DNA of 64,000 bases from Micromonospora antibiotica (lineage in GTDB: Bacteria; Actinomycetota; Actinomycetes; Mycobacteriales; Micromonosporaceae), in contig NZ_JAGFWR010000008.1 in assembly GCF_017599305.1 (NCBI RefSeq), positions 186,001 through 250,000 of the forward strand. The letters run 5' to 3'. Positions 1-11,000 of the stretch are shown piece after piece. The notes under the pieces were generated by a model. That model was not told the origin of the DNA. It worked only from the letters and a program-made list of their open reading frames with translations, and did not search any database. The translations under genes and the position numbers were made by a program. Every line of letters starts with the position of its first letter. Position 1 is the first letter of the stretch.

Positions 1-167
1 TGGCTCTGCAGGTTCTCCTGGATGACGACCATGTTCTTGCCGTAGTCGACCAGCCCGTCCGGATCGACGTCGACGGGTTTCTGATCGCCCAGCCAGTCGG
101 TCCGGGTGTTCTGTTCGGTCTCGTACTGGTACGGGTTGCTGCCGCCCGTGCCGTCGTCCTCGGCCAC
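1..167 (-). CDS. N-terminal part of an unknown ESX-adjacent protein (runs off the window)
   Basis: A reading frame enters from the left edge on the minus strand and begins at a GTG preceded by a good ribosome site (GGGGAGG, 7 nt upstream). Its 55 visible residues start VAEDDGTGGSNPYQYETEQN and continue with a Trp-Leu-Gly stretch and a VDYGKNMVVIQENLQS segment that looks helical, like the start of the WXG100-type or T7SS-associated proteins found beside ESX loci. It is transcribed divergently from the ESX small-protein genes, across about 250 bp that must hold both promoters. The family cannot be named from this fragment. Confidence 0.6.
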   Translation of the reverse strand, partial: MAEDDGTGGSNPYQYETEQNTRTDWLGDQKPVDVDPDGLVDYGKNMVVIQENLQS

Positions 168-415
168 CGAACCTCCCCTGGTGCGGCGGGCCCCCGCCCG
201 AGTGTCACCGGAAAACGCCCCGAGCGTAACCGCTGCCGACCACCGCCGGGACCCGGTATCGCCGCTGTCACCACCCCGACCAGCCACTCTGGACGTAGTG
301 AGGTAGCCCGATTCGTTACGGGGCGCTACCGTCAGGGTCGGCCACGACGGCCACCACCATCAAGGGGACGCTTCCCTGACCGGGGGGCGCAAGCAGAGGA
401 GCGGGTGAGTCCACC

Positions 416-775
416 TTGACCGACACTCCTGGACTGGGTCAGGTTCACGCCACCCAGGATCAGCTGAACCAGATGGCGACGCGCTGCAACGACACCGGAG
501 AGGGCCTCGCGCTGGGCATGGCACGGCTCATCGAGCGGGTGCAGGCCCTGGGCGGCAGCGGCATGCGCGGCTCGGCCAACAACGCGCTTCAGGACGTCTC
601 CGTGCAGCTCAACGACGGCCTCAAGAAGATCATCTCGGCGCTCGACGAGCTGTCCGGCAAGATGACCAGCGCCGCCACCCAGTACGGCATGAACGACGAG
701 GACGCCGCGACCGAGATCCGCCAGGCCGCCGCCGAGACCGGCGACGCCAGCGTGATGAGCATCCTGCGCGGCTGA
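416..775 (+). CDS. WXG100-like small ESX protein lacking the Trp of WXG
   Basis: A 119-residue mostly helical protein, slightly longer than the usual 95-105 of ESAT-6/CFP-10 proteins. Two amphipathic helices are separated by a turn reading GSGMRGSAN, where the family normally has W-x-G; the Trp is absent. The start is a TTG: the GTG 11 nt upstream is out of frame and hits a stop at once. A GAGGAG lies about 14 nt upstream, so the start is not secure and an ATG at 473 is the alternative. It is followed by a canonical WXG100 gene, so the pair probably forms a heterodimeric substrate of the ESX machine encoded downstream. Pairing is inferred from position. Confidence 0.72.
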   Translation: MTDTPGLGQVHATQDQLNQMATRCNDTGEGLALGMARLIERVQALGGSGMRGSANNALQDVSVQLNDGLKKIISALDELSGKMTSAATQYGMNDEDAATEIRQAAAETGDASVMSILRG

Positions 776-854
776 CGCCGCCGGTATCCGCCGCGGCCGA
801 GTCGACCCTCCCGGGCGGCCCGTGCCGCTGTGACCAGCGAAAGGTGACCTTCCA

Positions 855-1145
855 GTGAGCAGTCCCATCACCTACAACTTCGCCCAGATCTCCGACGTGG
901 CCACCGCCATCGGCACCTACCAGGGCCAGATGGACGGCAGCCTCCAGGACCTCTACACCCAGTTCACCCAGCTCTTCGCGCAGGACTGGCAGGGGCCGGC
1001 GGGGCAGGCGTGCGACGAGGCCCGGCAGAAGTGGAACCAGGGCGCCACCGAGATCAAGGAGGCGCTGACCCGGGTCGGCGTGAAGCTCGGCGCGTCGGCC
1101 GAGCGGATGCAGCAGGTCGACCAGCAGATCGCCGCCGGCATGTGA
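855..1145 (+). CDS. WXG100 (ESAT-6/CFP-10-like) protein
   Basis: A 96-residue helical hairpin of typical family length, with the signature turn W-Q-G (context FAQDWQGPAGQA) at about residues 45-47. Family members are secreted as four-helix-bundle dimers by the EccC ATPase. Translation starts at a GTG with AAGGTGA 8 nt upstream. No clear C-terminal YxxxD/E export signal is visible here, which suggests the partner or a larger substrate carries it. It lies in tandem with the preceding WXG100-like gene and upstream of a YbaB-like protein, the usual small-protein head of an ESX locus. Confidence 0.9.
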   Translation: MSSPITYNFAQISDVATAIGTYQGQMDGSLQDLYTQFTQLFAQDWQGPAGQACDEARQKWNQGATEIKEALTRVGVKLGASAERMQQVDQQIAAGM

Positions 1146-1254
1146 CCGCCCGGTCCGACGCCCTCCCGGCCGGAGGGCGTCGGACCGGCGGGGCGGCCGG
1201 GGCCGGGTCGGCCCGGTTAGGCTGCCCGGCGGAAGGGACCTCGGGGGAGGGACG

Positions 1255-1656
1255 ATGGAGGAACGACCGAACTTCGGCGCGTTGACCGCCATGATCGGTG
1301 ACCTCAAGAAGGCCTGGTCCGGAATGGACGACGTGCAGCGTCGGATGCTCCGGGTGACCGGCACGGCCTGGTCGGACGACCGCACCGTCAAGGCGGTCGT
1401 CGGCCCCCGGGGGCACCTGCTGGAGCTGGACATCGACCCCCGGGTGTTCCGCAACCCCAACTCCAAGGCGCTGGCCGCCACCATCGTGGCGACCGTCCGG
1501 CTCGCCGTGGAGGACGCCGCCGAGCAGTCCAAGGAGATCCTCGACGGCAGCATCGCCCCCGACCTGCGGCGGATGGCCCCCGGTGGGGCCCAGCTGGAGA
1601 AGCTGCTGCACAGCCACGACGCCGACGTGCGCCTGAAGGGGGACGACGATGAGTAG
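1255..1656 (+). CDS. YbaB/EbfC-like (EspL-type) ESX-associated protein
   Basis: A 133-residue protein whose middle part has the layout of the YbaB/EbfC fold: an N-terminal helix, then a beta sheet (AWSDDRTVKAVVGPRG, LLELDIDP), then a long helix (ALAATIVATVRLAVEDAAEQ). EbfC proteins bind DNA. In mycobacterial ESX-1, EspL is a YbaB-like protein needed for substrate secretion, and its position next to ESX substrates here points to that role. Start ATG with GGGGGAGGG just upstream. Its 3' end overlaps the next start by 8 nt, so the two are translationally coupled. Confidence 0.75.
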   Translation: MEERPNFGALTAMIGDLKKAWSGMDDVQRRMLRVTGTAWSDDRTVKAVVGPRGHLLELDIDPRVFRNPNSKALAATIVATVRLAVEDAAEQSKEILDGSIAPDLRRMAPGGAQLEKLLHSHDADVRLKGDDDE

Positions 1657-2020
1657 CTTCGTCGAGATCAGGACGAGCGTCGCCGACATCCTCGGCATCG
1701 CCAACCGGCTCCGGATCAACGGGCAGTCGATGTCCACCGCGATGGACGGCAAGCTCGGCGCGATCACCACGCTGGAGGCCGCGCCCGGGACGCTGCCGCG
1801 CGACGAGTTCACCGAGGAGTTCCTCAAGACGTACCACAAGTCGGTCGAGGTCTCCGGCGGTGGTGGGCAGCAGATGAACGAGGCGATCAAGGCCACCGTG
1901 CCCAAGCTCGGCGAGGCGATGGACAAGCTCGGCGCGTACGTGGCCGACGCCATGTGGAGCTACACCGGCACCGACGACGACAACGCCACCGACATCGACC
2001 GGGCCGGTGGCCGGCGCTGA
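1649..2020 (+). CDS. small helical ESX-associated protein (WXG100-like)
   Basis: A 123-residue soluble, mostly helical protein with no membrane segment. It has a long N-terminal helix, a small-residue turn (VEVSGGGGQQ) and a C-terminal helix ending in an acidic tail. Length and layout resemble ESX-secretion-associated proteins such as EspC-like and other YxxxD/E substrates. A tail reading YVADAMWSYTGTDDD contains Y-x-x-x-A rather than the exact export motif. It overlaps the preceding YbaB-like gene by 8 nt and sits directly before the giant effector frame, so it may be its partner or chaperone. The family is not firmly recognised. Confidence 0.65.
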   Translation: MSSFVEIRTSVADILGIANRLRINGQSMSTAMDGKLGAITTLEAAPGTLPRDEFTEEFLKTYHKSVEVSGGGGQQMNEAIKATVPKLGEAMDKLGAYVADAMWSYTGTDDDNATDIDRAGGRR

Positions 2021-2068
2021 CCCGAGGCGGCCGGCCGGGGGACCCGACGGTGCCGGGGAGGACCCCGC

Positions 2069-5000
2069 GTGAGCGAGAGTGACCACGCCCTCGCCGAGAT
2101 CCTGGAGTGGTTCTCCGACCTCGAAGCCGCCATCCCGGGCGTCCGCTCCACCGTCGGTGAGATCCTCATCGGCAAGATCCCCGAGTCGGACATCGACGCC
2201 GTCTATGAGCTTTCCGACGCCTGGGGTGCCGCGACGCAGGAACTCGCCGCCTTCTACGAGGAGGCGGTGCACGCCGCCGACGGCATCCTGACCAACTGGA
2301 GCGGCGACGGGGCCGCCGAGGTGTTCACCCGGGAATGGTTGTCCTACCTGGAGTCGCTCGCCGGCACGGTCGACACCCTCGCGTCCATGGAGGAGGCGGT
2401 ACAGAGCTTCGGCCTCCAGGTCGAGCTGATGAAGTTCATGGCCCTGCTCGGCCTGATCATGCTCGCCGTCTCGCTGTTCATGCTGGTCGCCGCCGCCATC
2501 CCGTCGCTCGGCCTGTCCACCGCCGGCATCCCGGGGGCGTTCGCCGCCTGCCGGGCCGCGATCGGGGCCGCCGCCACCAACGCCGTACGGGCCATCGGCA
2601 GCATCTCCGTCCGCGCCGCCCTCGCCGAGGTGACCGCGCTGCTGACCCGTACCCTGCCGACGCTCGTGCGGACCCAGTTGCCGAACCTGGTCCGCACCCA
2701 GGTCCCCCGGCTGGTCACCACCCAGCTGCCGCGCTTCGCGCGGACCCAGGTCCCCGCCTTCGTCCGGCAGACCCTGCCGACGGTGATCCGGCAGGGCGCC
2801 GGCACCCTGGCCCGCAACACCCTGCCGCGCAACGTCATCGCCCGGTCGGTCGCCGACCGGATGGCCGGTCAGTGGCTGCGCGGCGTCACCAACCGGGAAC
2901 TGCTGCGTCAACTCGGCCGGGAGGCCGGGCTGGAATCCCGACGGCTGGCCGGGCGGAGCCTGCTCGCCGCCCGCAACCAGCTCGCCCGGGAGATCGAGGA
3001 ACAGTTGCTGCGCAGGTTCGGTGCCCGGGTCGGCACCGACCTCGCCACCCGTGGCGGCGTACGCCTGGCCGGCACCGAGGCGTTCGAGCAGCTCAGCCGG
3101 GCCACCCTGAGCCAGTACGCGACCCGTGAGATCGCCACCACCACCTTCGGCCGGGAGCTGACGAAGTACCTGGGTCAGCGGGTGGCGTTCGGGGCGGGAT
3201 TCATGGGCGGCGGCAACCTGCTGGGCCAGATGTACCAGATCGCCGGGGGCGAACGGGCCAGCCTCGACCTCGGTCAGCTCGGCGTCTCCACCGTCCAGGG
3301 TGGGCTGTTCGGGGCGTCCATGTTCGGCGGTATCCCCGGCCACGTCATCGGCGGTGGGGTCACCGGCGCCCTGGTGACCGGTGCGACCGACGCCGCGCAG
3401 GGGAAGTTCGACCTGCAGAACATGCTGCACGGCGGCGCGGAGGGGGCCAAGGCCGGCGTCATCTTCGGCGCGCAGAACAAACTGGACACCGTCCGGGTCG
3501 GCGGGACGAACCTGCGGATCGGGCGCGACGTGATGGTGCTCCCCGAGGGGATGGCCGCCGTCGACCGGGCCGCCGGCCTGCGGGTCACCTACAGCGAGCG
3601 GTGCGCGGTCTGGGCCCACGTCGACGGCGACGGCCAACGGCTCGACGGCGGGGCCATCGCCGCCGACGGCACCGTGCTCGCCCGCGACGGCGTCCGGTCG
3701 CCCGACCCGACGGTGGTCGACGGCGACGGGCCCACCCCCGGCGGCCCGGGTGGCCCGCACCCGCCGCGACCCGAGCTGCCCCCGGCCGACCTGCCGCAAC
3801 GCACCGACCTGGCGGGCGGCACCGGAGGCGGGGACGGCGGCGGCCCGCGCCAGCCCGCCCACCCGACTCCGGTACGCAGCCCGGAGGCGGGGGCCCGCCT
3901 CGCCGACCCGGCCCGCCCCTCTGTGGACCCGGCCCGGCCGTCTGCCGACGTGGTGCGGCCCGGGGGTGAGCGGACGCCTGGGGAGTGGTCCCGCCCGGGT
4001 GGCGACCGGGTGGTGGGGGAGTCGACCCCGCCGACCGGCGAGCGGGCGGCCGGTGAACCGGCGACCCGGTCGACGCTGCCCGACACCGCGCCGCCGCACG
4101 GTCCCGTCGACGGCGGTCCCACCCACCCCGACAGCCCGCCGCCCGGCCGCGACGTCGACCCCGGCGGCCGCGACCCCGCGTCGCCCGCCCGCGACGTCGA
4201 GCCGGTCCGCCGTGACGCCGACCCGGGACACCGCGACGCCGAGCCTGTCCGGGCCGACACCCGCCCGGACCACTCCCGCCCCGGGGACCGCCCGGCCACC
4301 GCCCGGCACCCGCAGGACCGGCCCCCCGAGGATCGTGGGGCGGAGAACCGGTGGCCCGAGGAGCAGGACGCGCAGACCGGGGCCTCGATCCGTCCCCGGG
4401 TCGCGCCCGGCCGGACCGGAGAGGACCTGGACAACTCGTGGCCGAGGAGAACCGGTGATGGCGATTCTGGTGGACTTCGAACTGGTCCGGAAGGACAGTC
4501 GGGAGGTCGAGTACAGCTTCGGCTACCCGGAGAAGGACCGTCGGCTGGCCATCCAGAAGGCGTCCCGGGAGGGGCAGATGCTGGACGGGCCGGCGGACAT
4601 GCAATACCGGAAGGCGTACGGCAGGATCCTGCGGATGCAGGCCGAGGCGGCGAGCTGGCCGCCGGGGGGCAGCTACGCGGCGTAGCGCAGGGACACGTTC
4701 CGGTAGAGCTGGTGCCGGCCGGGTCGCATCCGGTCGGGCCCTCGGTGCCGTTGCCCGAGGTGGTGCGGTCGACGTTCGACGGGCACGTCGGTCAGCTGCT
4801 GGCCGGCCGGGACGCCGGCCCGGTGGACCAGCCGCACCGGGCGAGCTGGGACGAGTCGTCCCGGCTGCTCACCGTCGAGTACCCGGACGGGCTACGCGTC
4901 GGGGTGGTGCTCCAGGTCAACTCGGCGCTGCCACCCGGGCAACCGGTGGTGCTGCGGCCTGGAATGGCGGTCGAGCACGGGCAGTGGGTGCAGCGGGAGC

Positions 5001-8000
5001 CGGCCGGGGTCGTGCTGCCGGAGCACCTGCCCGCAGACCCGGCCGCGCGGGCCGCCTTCGTCGACCGGCAACTCGGCGACGCCTGGCGCACCCTGCACCA
5101 CGAGATCCACCAGGTGCTCGACCGTCCCGTCGATCCCGGCCGGTCCGGGGTGCCGACGGACGGCATCCCGGCGGACGGCGTGCCGGCGGAGGGCATCCCG
5201 GCGGAGGGCGTGCCGGCGGACGGCATACCGGCGGAGGGCGTACCGGACGGGGGACGGGACGGGGCGACGCCGCCGGACGGGCCGACGCGACCCGGACCGG
5301 CGTGGACGCCGCCGGAGCCGTCGCTCGCGGCGCTGGAGGCACCGGTGCGACCCGACCCGCCGGTGCTGGACGCCGACGCGGTCGGTTTCCGGGACGCCAC
5401 CGCCCCCGCGCCGGCACCGCCGACGCCGCTGACCCCGGACACCGTGCGCGGCCTGCTCGCCGGCGACCCGGCGACCCCCGGGCAACTGCGGGACTGGGCC
5501 CGGGAACACCTCGCGGTACGCCAGCAGGACGGCTCCTACCTGCCGCGCAGCCAGGCGGAGATCGACGCCGTGGTGGCCCGGCTGCGCGCGGAGACGACCG
5601 CGCTGGTCGCGCAGCGGACCCCGGCCGACCCGAACGCCACGCCGCCCGCCGGCCCACCTCGGGTGGGCGACGAGCTGCCGATCAGCCAGGAACTCGCGCC
5701 GAGCGGCAACTTCCCCGCCCACCGCACCCGGACCGGCGCGGAACTGCCCGAGCAGGTGCACGAGCTGGTGGACAGGGCGAAGGAGCACCTGCTCGCCCGG
5801 TACCCGCAGGCGGCGGTCGCCGGCCGGCTCGCCGACCTCGACGCGGTGGCCGGGCAGGCCGACCGGTTGCAGGCGGCCGCCGACCGGGCCCGCGACGGCG
5901 GCCCCCTCGGTGACGTTGTCCGGGAGGTACGCGCGCTGAGCCGGGCGGTCGACGGGTACGCCGACCGCTACCGCGACTGGCGGGACTTCTCCCGGGGCGG
6001 GGAACACGCCGACCCGGGCTGGCGGGACCTGGACGGGGTGGACCCGCTCAACTCCGTCGAGATGGCGCACCGGGTGGTCAGCGTGGACCCGGTCACCCAC
6101 CGGTTCCACGCCATCGACCAGGCGATCGCGGTGGCGAAGATCGGTGACGTGCTCGGGCCGGCGTTCGAGCGGCACGCGGCCGACACCTTCGACCGCGTCA
6201 TCCCGAAGGCCCCCGACTCCGCCCGCGCCCTGGTGCCGGCCGAGGCGTACACGCCCGCCCTCGAACAGTGGATCGCGCAGGGCGCGCGGGGCGGTTTCGA
6301 CTCCCGGCACGGACTGACCTTCGTCGCCGCCGAGGACGGCGGGCGACCGCGACCGATCAGCGCCCTCGCCGCGACCGTGCTGCACGAGGGCATGCACCGC
6401 CTCCAACCGAACCCGGACCACATCGGGGCGCACCTGCTCGAAGCGGTGGCCGAGGGCCGGCTTCCGCGTGCCGCGCGGGACGCCGCCCTGGTCGGCCTGC
6501 GCTTCGAGGGCGAGTTCCAGGCGTTCACCGTGCAGCAGCAGTTCCTGCGGGGACTCGCCGGATTCCGGTCGACCGACCATGCCTCGGACCCGCGCCTGCC
6601 GCGTTCCGACGGCTACCGGTCGCTGGCCGACCTCACCCCCCGGGAGCTCCAGGAGTACGTCGCCAGCCGCTACGTCGCGCCCTCCAGCCGGTCGGCGCTC
6701 TCGCCGGACATGCTCCGGCGGCTCGCCGAGCTGCCACCGGAGAGCTTCGTGGAACGGGCCCGGCATGCCATTGAGGAGGCCACCCACCCACTCGCGGAGC
6801 AGCGACGACAGGGCACCCTCCACGGCCCGATGAGCCGCGACGTCGCCGAACGGTACGGCCTCGACCTGGACACCCTGGGCAGGGAACAGGCGGGACGGGT
6901 GGAGCCGCCGCTCCGCGACCGGGGCGGCCCCGCCCCGACCGTCCCCCCGGATTCCGCCGGACCGCCGCCGCTCGCGGAGTGGGGTCCCGGGAGCCCGGCG
7001 GACCGTCCCGGGTTCCGACCGTCCGATCCGGTTCCCGAACGGCCCCGGGGTGGGCTGCGGCGCATGGTCGACCGGGTCGCCGGTGTGTTCCAGACGGCGG
7101 AGGCCCCGCAGGCGCGGCCCTGGGGCGACGATCCGCAGGACGCTCCGGTCGACCGGCCGCCTCCCGGTGACCCGCGACCCTGGGCGTCCGACGGACCCTG
7201 GTCGCCGGGGGAGGTCGGGCCTGCCCGGGGTGGGCCCCGGCCGCCCGTCCCGGCGGTGGACGCCGCCACCCTGCTGCGGGCCGAGGAACGGCGGTACGCG
7301 CTGGAGGAACTGCGCGCCGCGACGGACCCGATCGACCAGGCACGGCTCCGGGCGGAGCTGGACCGGTTCGACGCCGACCTCGCCCGGCGCGGTTACCCCG
7401 TCCACCAGCTGGAACCGGTCCCCGAGGCCGCCCGGCCGCAGGACGGGCCGTCCGTCGACGGACGCGACCACTCCCGTCACGACGAGCTCTGGACCGACCG
7501 CCGGTGGCGGCAGGAGGACCGCCGACCCTCGCTGGACGAACTGCTCCCCTCCTCCGACGAGGAGGTGGCGGCCTGGTCGGATGTCGTCCGCGCGGAGGTC
7601 GCCGCCCAGTTGGACGGGCGTGAGTTCGCCGGCCTGCGGCTCCGCCTCGACCTAGCCGACGAGTACAGCGTCAGTGTGCACCAGGACCAGGTGATCGTCC
7701 GGGCCGACATCGTCGATCCGGAACACGGCAGCGTCGGGCGGGTCGTGCGGGCGTTCCACCGCGACCACGACGGCAGTCTCTTCGTGGAGCACACCTCGCT
7801 GCGGCTCGCGGAGAGCGTGCAGGGCAGGGGCTTCGCCCGGGAATGGAACGCCTACCTGGAGGACTGGTACCGGGAATCGGGCGTGCAGCGGATCGAGGTG
7901 CACGCCGCCTCCACCGTCGGCGGGTACGCGTGGGCGCGCGACGGGTACGACTGGGCGCCGGACACCGGGCACCGGGCGAACGCCGTGCTGGACCGGCTCC

Positions 8001-11000
8001 GGGCCGAACTGCGCGAGGTGGACGCCGACATCGCGCTGGCCGGCCGCTCCACCGACGGCCCCGTCGACCCCGACCGGCTCCGGGCGCGGTACGGCACCAC
8101 CGATGCGCAGCGGGTGCTCGCCGAGGCGTACCGGCAGCGGGAGGCGGGGCGGGAGATCCTGGACCGGGCGGCCCGGCACCCCTTCGGCAGCAGCCGGTAT
8201 CCGACCCCGTTCGAGATCAGCCAGGCCGGCTGGGGCGAGCACCACCGGGGGCGGGACGCCTCGTGGATCGGCAAGCGGGCCCTGCTCGGCGCGGACTGGA
8301 AGGGCGTCAAGCCGGTCAGCGACACCGGCCCGCTGCACCCCCGCTCGGCGTACACCGTCGGGTTGCCCCGGGTGCCCGACCCGTCGGCGATCCACGGCCT
8401 GCTCAGCGGCGGCCATCCGCCGGTCACCGCCGCCCGCGTCCCCGACGCGCAGTTCCACGGGTACGGCCGGGAAACCCCCGAGCCGGAGCTGGTACGGCAG
8501 CTCGGCGACGACGCCCTGCGGCAGACCATGGGCCGGTTGCCGGCCGACAGCCCGCTGCGGGACGTACGGCTGGAGTTGACCGCCGTGCCGGCGGACGCGC
8601 TGCCCGACGGCGCGGTGGCCCGGTCGGTGCCGGTCGACGCGGCCGGCCGGGACCTGCCGCACGGCATCGTCCCGCCGGACGGGGGCGGGTGGCGGATCGA
8701 ACTGTCCGACCGGGCGGCGGACGTCACCGTGGCGCGGGCCGTCGCCCACGAGGCCGCCGAGCTGACCGCGATCAGCGAGCGGGCGGCCGGTGGGCTGGAC
8801 CCGTTCGCGCCGGCCGCGTTGACCCCCGGGGCGCTGGCCGACGGCGTCGGCCTGAGCCCGCACGACCTGGGCCGGCTGGCCGAGGCGGAGGTGCTGGCCG
8901 ACCTGCTGCACGACCCGGCGCAGGCGGCGTACGCCCGCACCGAACTGCGGGCCCTGCGCGACCATCTCGGGCTGCACCCGGACGATCCGGGCCTGGCGGC
9001 CCGGCTGCGGTTGCTCGACGGGCGGCTGAGCGACGCCGGCCGGGAGGCGCTCGTCGGCGCCGACCCGCCGGCCCGGACTCCGACGCTGCGGATGCTCGGC
9101 TTCGCCGAGGGGGTCGCCCCCGGCGGGACGGTGCACCGGGTGGCCGAGGCCCTCGGTGGGCGCGGCGACGAGCTGAGGATCCGGGTGCCGGGGGCGCAGC
9201 CGTCCACGCCGGCCCCCGGGGTGCGGGTGTTCGGCGCCGATCCCGTCCCGGGCGTCACCGGGCCGCTGAGCCCGCTGCTGCGCCCGGACGGGCTGCCCGG
9301 CGACGTGGACGTGCTGGTCGGCCACGGGCAGACGGCGGGCATCGCGGACGTCCGGCGGGACGCCTACCCGGACGCCACTGTCGTGCAGCTCCTCGACCGG
9401 GTGCCGACCGACCCGGAACACCTGCGGGTGCTGTCCCGGGCGGACCTGGTGGTGGCCGTCGGCCCGGACGTGGCGGACGGGCTGCGGCAGGGACTGACCG
9501 GGCTGGGCGGGCGGACGCCGGAGATCCGCGAGGTGACGCCGGGGTTCGTGCCCCGCCCGGTGCCGCCCGCCGGTGACGGCCCCGGCGCAGGCCCGAGGCT
9601 CCTGGTGTACGACGGCGACTCGGCCGCCCACCGCCAGGCCGCCCGGGTGGTGGCCGAGTTACGGTCCCGGGGTCTGGACGGTGCCCGGCTGGTGGTGACC
9701 AGTGTGGAGTCCGACCCCGGCGTGCGGCAGGTGCTGAGCCGGGAGTTGAGCACGCTCGCCGGCACGTTCGTGGAGGTCCGTGCGCTGCCGACGGAGGCGG
9801 AAGCGGTCACCGCGACGTTCCACGCGGCGGACGTCGTGCTGGCGTCGTCCCGGGGCGACGGCTACGACCCCGGGTTCGTCCTCGCCGCCGAACACGGCGT
9901 CCCCGTCCTGGTCGACGGCGCGACCGGTGCCGGCCGGCTGCTCACCGACCCCGACCGGGTCCCGGCCGGCCTGGGTCGGGACTCCGTGGTCGACGAACCC
10001 CCGTCCGCCACCACCGCCTGGGCGGACCGCGTCCAGGGGCTGACCGACCACGCCGTCGCCGGCCGCGAGCGCGCGCTGGAGCTGCGGGGGCACCTCACCG
10101 GACGGTTCGGGCCGGAGGTGACCGCGCAGGTCGTGCACGACGGTCTGGCGGCGGCCGGGGTGCGGGCCGGCCGGGTCGCCGACGGCGACTGGTTCGGCGA
10201 ACTCTCCCCGTACGAGGTGGTGCGTCGGAACCCGGCCCCGACCGGGGAGACCGCCGGGCGGCTGCGGGTGATGACCACCTGCACCGAGTGGCACTCGAAG
10301 CTCGGCGGGGTGCCGACGGCCAACCGGGAGCTGACCGAGGCGTTCGCGGCGGCCGGGGCGCAGGTGCACGCGCGGGTGTCCGCGGTCGACCCGGACCAGC
10401 CGGAACTGGTCCGGGAACGCGTCGCCGACAACCTGGAGGTGACGGGCGTACGGCCGGTGTGGGGGGTGCTGGACGCCAAGGGCCTGCCCGACACGAGGGC
10501 GCTGCTGATGCTCTTCGAGAACCTGCCGCCCGAGGTGGACGTCGTGGTCGGCCACTCGCGGTTCAGCGGTGGCGTGGCCCGGCTGCTGGTGGAGCAGCTC
10601 TACCCCGGGGCCCGCTACGTCCACGTGCTGCACACCGCGCCGGAGGTGCTCGACGGTCTGCGGGGCAACCCGGGTGAGGGCCTCGGACACGCCGAGACGG
10701 AACGTCGCCTGATGGCCGGTGCCGACCTGGTGACCGGGTTGGGTCCGCTGCTCGGTCAGGAGGCGGCCCGGCTGGCCGGGGAGGGGACGGCCCACCCGCC
10801 CCGGACCCACGAGATCGTCTCGGACATGCCCCGCCTGCCGGGCGAGCCGGCCGTCCGGCCGGCCGGCAAGGTGGGCTTCGACCTGGTCGTCCAGGGTCGC
10901 GCCACCGACCCGATCAAGGGCATCGACTTCGCCGCGAAGCTGATCCGTCACCTGCGTGCCGAGGGGGTCGACGTCCGGCTCACCGTGCGCGGTGCGCCCC

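Noticed and set aside
2079..3129. Plus-strand frames inside the giant effector before 4458
   Set aside because: Unlike 4458-4685, these frames show no codon-bias switch away from the main frame.
1388..4309. 973-codon open frame on the minus strand
   Set aside because: Shadow of the ESX small genes and the giant effector: third codon positions are not G/C-rich in this frame and the product is Arg/Pro low complexity.
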